From an uncultured Actinomycetes bacterium (lineage in GTDB: Bacteria > Actinomycetota > Actinomycetes > S36-B12 > UBA5976), in NCBI GenBank assembly GCA_903951185.1, contig CAJBBC010000115.1, positions 1-8,167 of the forward strand: 8,167 nucleotides of DNA, written 5' to 3'. A program made the translations under genes and the position numbers. Below the pieces are notes generated by a model. The model was given only the letters and a program-made list of their open reading frames with translations. It had not been told where the DNA came from and ran no database searches. Every line of letters begins with the position of its first letter. Within the stretch, counting starts at the first letter, position 1. Positions 5,470 to 8,167 of the stretch are shown here, piece after piece.

Positions 5470-6444
5470 CTATTTTGCCGGAGCTTTCAAGATAAAAGTC
5501 TCAAGTGAATATGGCCCGCCAATTGCATTGGCTGTGGCACTCGTTGAAACATAGACCCGCCAAACACCTGGGGAAATTTCATAGGCAGTTGGATCAAGAT
5601 AATTCTTTTGTGGATCATTAAAGAGCGGCTCACTATCCACTTGCCAGTTAACGCCGTCAGTTGACCAAGCCAAATAAAGCTTTTGTGGAAGTCGTTCTTT
5701 TGCGGGTGTTGTTGAAAGTAATGACACCCAGTCATTTGCTTCGGCCTTCAAAACATAAGGATCCACGTAGGCATCGGTAAACCGAGTACCTTCATCGACT
5801 GCAAAATTAATACCATCTGTACTGGTGCCACTCTTAATTGATTCCCAGCGATCACCTTCATTCATATCAACCCAAAGCATCCGAACTTTTCCGCTTGGAT
5901 CGATAAACGTATCTGGCACGCCCCAGGCGGCACCTGGCTTTGCTTGAACTATGCCTGTTTCAACACCCGGACCAAAATTTTCTAAAGAATCGCTGGTCGA
6001 AACTTTTACAATTTTTTGTGTCTTCTTGGGATCCATCGGTTGTGGTGCTGCGCCAGGTTCTGGTTTAGGTCCATTCATTAATACTTCAGTTACATACATA
6101 TTCCATTTGCCGTCGGAATTCTTGATGATTGTTGGATCCGCCGCCATCGGCATTTTTGCACTTGCCACCTGCGCAAAACTCAAACCATCAGTTGATTTAT
6201 AAAGCTTTATACCCATATCTGTTGAATAGAGGTAGACCGTACCGTTATCAAAAATAGCTTCGGGCGATACCCCAGATATATTCAAAGCCTGAACATTTTC
6301 AAAAGACCAGCCAAGATGGGCCACTGCCTCAGTGTCACCTGTTGAGCCGCCAGTTGAGTCGACGGTGGATTGCGCTGGGTCTGAACTACAGGCGGATAAA
6401 ATCAAAATGGCTGCAACAACTGAAGAAATTTGTTTAATTCTCAT
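5470..6444 (-). CDS. Secreted lipoprotein with five-bladed beta-propeller, glycosidase-like (GH43/GH32-type fold), function unproven
   Basis: This is a 324-residue protein with a lipoprotein signal peptide: charged MRIK, a hydrophobic stretch and lipobox LSAC, with lipidated Cys19. A Ser/Thr/Gly-rich linker runs to about residue 40. The rest repeats one pattern five times: a [D/E]-containing turn, then G-W/V-aromatic strand, as in PEAIFDNGTVYLY (61-73), ADPTIIKNSDGKWNMYV (102-118), VPDTFIDPSGKVRMLWV (176-192), VDPYVLKAEANDWVSLL (227-243) and LDPTAYEISPGVWRVYV (283-299). STDG-type turns lie between them (84-87, 208-211, 261-264). This matches five-bladed propellers of the GH43/GH62/GH32 superfamily, suggesting surface carbohydrate binding or cleavage. 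The first blade has Pro-Glu where GH43 enzymes carry the Asp base, so activity is doubtful. The ATG has AAAGGA eight bases upstream. It stands alone between tRNA-Tyr and tRNA-Thr. Confidence 0.75.
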   Translation of the reverse strand: MRIKQISSVVAAILILSACSSDPAQSTVDSTGGSTGDTEAVAHLGWSFENVQALNISGVSPEAIFDNGTVYLYSTDMGIKLYKSTDGLSFAQVASAKMPMAADPTIIKNSDGKWNMYVTEVLMNGPKPEPGAAPQPMDPKKTQKIVKVSTSDSLENFGPGVETGIVQAKPGAAWGVPDTFIDPSGKVRMLWVDMNEGDRWESIKSGTSTDGINFAVDEGTRFTDAYVDPYVLKAEANDWVSLLSTTPAKERLPQKLYLAWSTDGVNWQVDSEPLFNDPQKNYLDPTAYEISPGVWRVYVSTSATANAIGGPYSLETFILKAPAK

Positions 6445-6454
6445 CTCAGAATCC

Positions 6455-6493
6455 TTTAATCACCGATTCCAAAATTTTAATCAAAATCCGATT
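6455..6493. repeat. Imperfect direct repeat upstream of the propeller lipoprotein gene
   Basis: TTTAATCA followed by CCGATT occurs at 6455-6468 (the motifs touch) and again at 6476-6493 (a four-base insert between them). The copies lie 11 to 49 bases upstream of the ATG and overlap the Shine-Dalgarno of the lipoprotein gene. They could be operator half-sites or chance in AT-rich sequence. Confidence 0.35.
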
Positions 6494-6543
6494 ATTCCGC
6501 ATGAAATAAATTTAAATATGCGCAATTAGATCGAGGTATTTTG

Positions 6544-6627
6544 TGGTGGCAGGTGAAGGATTCGAACCTTCGAAGCTTTCGCGACGGATTTACAGTCCGC
6601 TCCCATTGGCCACTCGGGCAACCTGCC
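6544..6627 (-). tRNA. tRNA-Tyr (anticodon GTA), CCA encoded
   Basis: This is a type II tRNA with a long variable arm. Acceptor GGCAGGT pairs with ACCTGCC, D stem CCC/GGG, anticodon stem GCGGA/TCCGT around CTGTAAA, a variable arm of about a dozen bases containing CGCGAAAGC, and T stem GAAGG/CCTTC with loop TTCGAAT. Discriminator A is followed by an encoded CCA at 6544-6546, unlike the two other tRNAs here. It lies 71 bases downstream of the ndh stop on the same strand. Leu and Ser tRNAs also have long arms, but the GTA anticodon decides Tyr. Confidence 0.96.
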
Positions 6628-6698
6628 ACGTTTCCCGGTTAAGGGCAACCCCGCAAGAATACCGATATTTAGGGTACTTCCGCCAATCGGTCGAGCGG

Positions 6699-7931
6699 CT
6701 AAAAGGAGTCCATAATGTGTCGATTACCTCGGTCAAAGGTGAGGTAGTTCCAGGTCCAATCTGCCATCGTTCCAATTTTGTTTCGCCCGCCCAAAATATA
6801 AAATAAGTGCAACCAAAGCCAAGCTAACCAAGCAATTGGGCCGGCTATCCGAATACCTTTAACTTCGACAATCGCTTTATGTCGACCAATGGTTGCCATC
6901 GAACCTTTATCGGTGTACTTAAAAGCTTTCAGCGAAAGACCGGCAGTACGCGCTTTAACTTGCTTTGCAAAAAATCGACCTTGTTGCATTGCTACTGGAG
7001 CTACCATCGGCAACATGTTGCCATCGGATCCGATTGCTCCAGCAATGTCACCAATCGCCCAAATATTTTCATAACCAGTAACTTGTAGAGTTTCTTCAAC
7101 TTGAATTCGGCCCTTTAAAACTGGAAGGTTTAACTCTTCCATCTCATTAACGCCTTTTACTCCAGCCGCCCAAATCGTGATATTGGCTGGGATAAATTCA
7201 CCAGCTGAAGTCTGGATTGAATTTTCGTTTACTTCTTTAACTGCTGTTGCTGTTCGCACTGTTACACCAAGCTTTTCTAAATCTCGCTGAGTTCTGGCCG
7301 AAAGAGACGCAGAAAATGATGGGACAAGCCTTGGGCCACCTTCAATAATTGAAACGTGAATCCGCTGCGCAGCAGCAGCAAAATCCGATTTCAGTGGCCC
7401 TCTAATAAGTTCGGCAAATGCACCAGCCATTTCCACGCCAGTTGGACCGCCACCCACAATTGCAATCTCGAATTTTTCAGCGCTTCCTGGATTGCACATA
7501 CTTTCGTAGGCACGCATTACACGGGATCTAATTGCGAGTGCTTCGCCAACTGTTTTCATTCCGAAAGCAAATTTAGTAACACCCGGAATTCCAAAATCTG
7601 CCGTCGTAGATCCCATCGCAATTACCAAGTGGTCATAAGAAATACAGTCGCCAGAATCAAGGATTAATTCATTAGAACTGGCATTAATCTGCTTGGGAAC
7701 TCCCATTCGAAACTCAACATTAGTTTTGCGTAATGCACCTCTAATTGGATAAGCCACGTGGTCAGCTGCCAGACCTGCAGTAGAAACTTGGTAAAGCAAG
7801 GGTAAGAAAGTTTGAAAATTATGCCGATCAATCAGGGTTACTTGGGCAAATTTTGCTGCAGCTCGAGCGGCGGTTAAGCCGCCAAATCCAGCACCCAAAA
7901 TAACAACTTTTGGTTTTCCCATGTTGACCAC
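6699..7931 (-). CDS. ndh: Type II NADH:quinone oxidoreductase (NDH-2)
   Basis: This is a single-subunit, non-proton-pumping respiratory dehydrogenase that passes electrons from NADH through FAD to membrane quinone. The 410-residue chain has the FAD-binding VVILGAGFGGLTAA at 9-22, the second dinucleotide fold IAIVGGGPTGVEMAG at 156-170, WAAGVKG at 254-260, the FAD-contacting WAIGDIAG at 291-298, and APVAMQQG at 311-318, where NDH-2 proteins contact quinone. The C-terminus has a hydrophobic Trp-rich stretch (about 363-381) followed by NKIGTMADW and a basic tail, the usual peripheral membrane anchor. The GTG at 7929-7931 has GGGA about nine bases upstream; the ATG three codons later is an equally plausible start. 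The gene is divergent from yajQ and is followed by tRNA-Tyr. Confidence 0.95.
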   Translation of the reverse strand: MVNMGKPKVVILGAGFGGLTAARAAAKFAQVTLIDRHNFQTFLPLLYQVSTAGLAADHVAYPIRGALRKTNVEFRMGVPKQINASSNELILDSGDCISYDHLVIAMGSTTADFGIPGVTKFAFGMKTVGEALAIRSRVMRAYESMCNPGSAEKFEIAIVGGGPTGVEMAGAFAELIRGPLKSDFAAAAQRIHVSIIEGGPRLVPSFSASLSARTQRDLEKLGVTVRTATAVKEVNENSIQTSAGEFIPANITIWAAGVKGVNEMEELNLPVLKGRIQVEETLQVTGYENIWAIGDIAGAIGSDGNMLPMVAPVAMQQGRFFAKQVKARTAGLSLKAFKYTDKGSMATIGRHKAIVEVKGIRIAGPIAWLAWLWLHLFYILGGRNKIGTMADWTWNYLTFDRGNRHIMDSF

Positions 7932-8002
7932 ATTTCTAATCCCGATAAAGCCTTCACCTCAGACTAGCCCTGAACTTGAAACTGTGTATTTTGAATAACT
8001 AG

Positions 8003-8023
8003 CCTGCCGAGTTTGCTGGCAGG
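8003..8023. promoter_or_regulatory. 6-bp dyad in the ndh-yajQ divergent region
   Basis: CCTGCC (8003-8008) and GGCAGG (8018-8023) flank nine bases; CTA and TAG extend the arms past a one-base bulge. It sits in the 177-base gap shared by the two divergent genes, just upstream of an AT-rich TATATATT that could be a -10 region for yajQ. It may be an operator for either gene. Confidence 0.4.
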
Positions 8024-8062
8024 TAGTGCTTATATATTCGTAACTAGTTCCCCAATAAATAC

Positions 8063-8080
8063 AGCCTAGATTTATAGGCT
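8063..8080 (+). other. Leader hairpin upstream of yajQ
   Basis: AGCCTA (8063-8068) pairs with TAGGCT (8075-8080) across six bases. A competing pairing, CCTAG (8065-8069) with CTAGG (8081-8085), overlaps it. If transcription begins near 8040-8050 this would be in the short yajQ leader, about 20 bases before the ribosome site. No known riboswitch was recognised. Confidence 0.4.
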
Positions 8081-8108
8081 CTAGGTACTGACCTGAAAAG
8101 AGGAAATC

Positions 8109-8167
8109 GTGGCTGATTCAAGTATGGACATTGTTAGCAAAGTAGATCGCCAAGAAGCTGACAATGC
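8109..8167 (+). CDS. yajQ: YajQ-family nucleotide-binding protein, N-terminal fragment cut by the window edge
   Basis: Only 19 full codons are present: MADSSMDIVSKVDRQEADN. The string DIVSKVDRQE is the hallmark N-terminus of the YajQ (UPF0234) family, small cytosolic proteins with a double ferredoxin-like fold. Members bind nucleotides, and some bind cyclic di-GMP and influence transcription. The start is GTG at 8109-8111, supported by AGAGGA at 8099-8104. The gene is divergent from ndh. Its role in this organism cannot be judged from the fragment. Confidence 0.9.
   Translation, partial: MADSSMDIVSKVDRQEADN

Noticed and set aside
5951..6202. Plus-strand open frame with hydrophobic stretches
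   Set aside because: It is antisense to the propeller lipoprotein, with no ribosome site and no family resemblance.
7356..7667. 103-codon plus-strand open frame rich in Cys, His and Ser
   Set aside because: It lies wholly antisense within ndh, whose motifs are unambiguous, and resembles no known protein.

Overview
The window reads as a chromosomal stretch of a low-GC actinobacterium. Evidence for this is a CIRCE-controlled groES-groL operon, a small protein resembling the actinobacterial DUF6912 family, an actinobacterial-type pruA, and the run tRNA-Thr, tRNA-Met, rpmG, hadA, hadB, murB, which I recall as a recurrent order in Actinomycetota. Base composition is AT-leaning by eye, intergenic gaps are short, and several starts are GTG. 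This would suit a streamlined freshwater lineage such as acI/Nanopelagicales, but that placement is inference.

Layout. Positions 1-254 hold the 5' part of groL (minus), preceded by groES (361-660, minus). A perfect 14-bp hairpin lies between the two genes. Upstream of groES sit two CIRCE operators (713-739 and 758-784) bracketing a credible promoter. A DUF6912-like gene (788-1204, minus) ends immediately beside the outer operator. pruA (1275-2900) is the only complete plus-strand gene. It converges on murB (2920-3927, minus), which is the last gene of a minus-strand run: tRNA-Thr (5268-5340), tRNA-Met (5116-5189), rpmG (4866-5030), hadA (4373-4816), hadB (3944-4366), murB. A three-copy 15-bp tandem repeat lies between tRNA-Met and rpmG. 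Next comes a secreted lipoprotein with a five-bladed beta-propeller, glycosidase-like pattern (5470-6444, minus), then tRNA-Tyr (6544-6627, minus) and a type II NADH dehydrogenase (6699-7931, minus). Divergent from it is the start of a yajQ-family gene (8109 to the window edge, plus), with two small dyads in the shared intergenic region.

How the parts work together. The left end is a heat-shock chaperonin operon under HrcA/CIRCE control. The middle joins translation genes (tRNAs, ribosomal protein L33) to an acyl-dehydratase pair (HadA/HadB) and a peptidoglycan precursor enzyme (MurB). pruA (proline/glutamate catabolism) and ndh (NADH oxidation into the quinone pool) are ordinary energy metabolism. 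Most of the window is conserved core genome and I see no clear novel system. The least explained items are the propeller lipoprotein between two tRNA genes, the 14-bp intercistronic hairpin in groESL, the 15-bp tandem repeat upstream of rpmG, and the nucleotide-identical duplication inside groES. No mobile element, CRISPR array or rRNA is visible. No gene-free stretch exceeds 300 bases.
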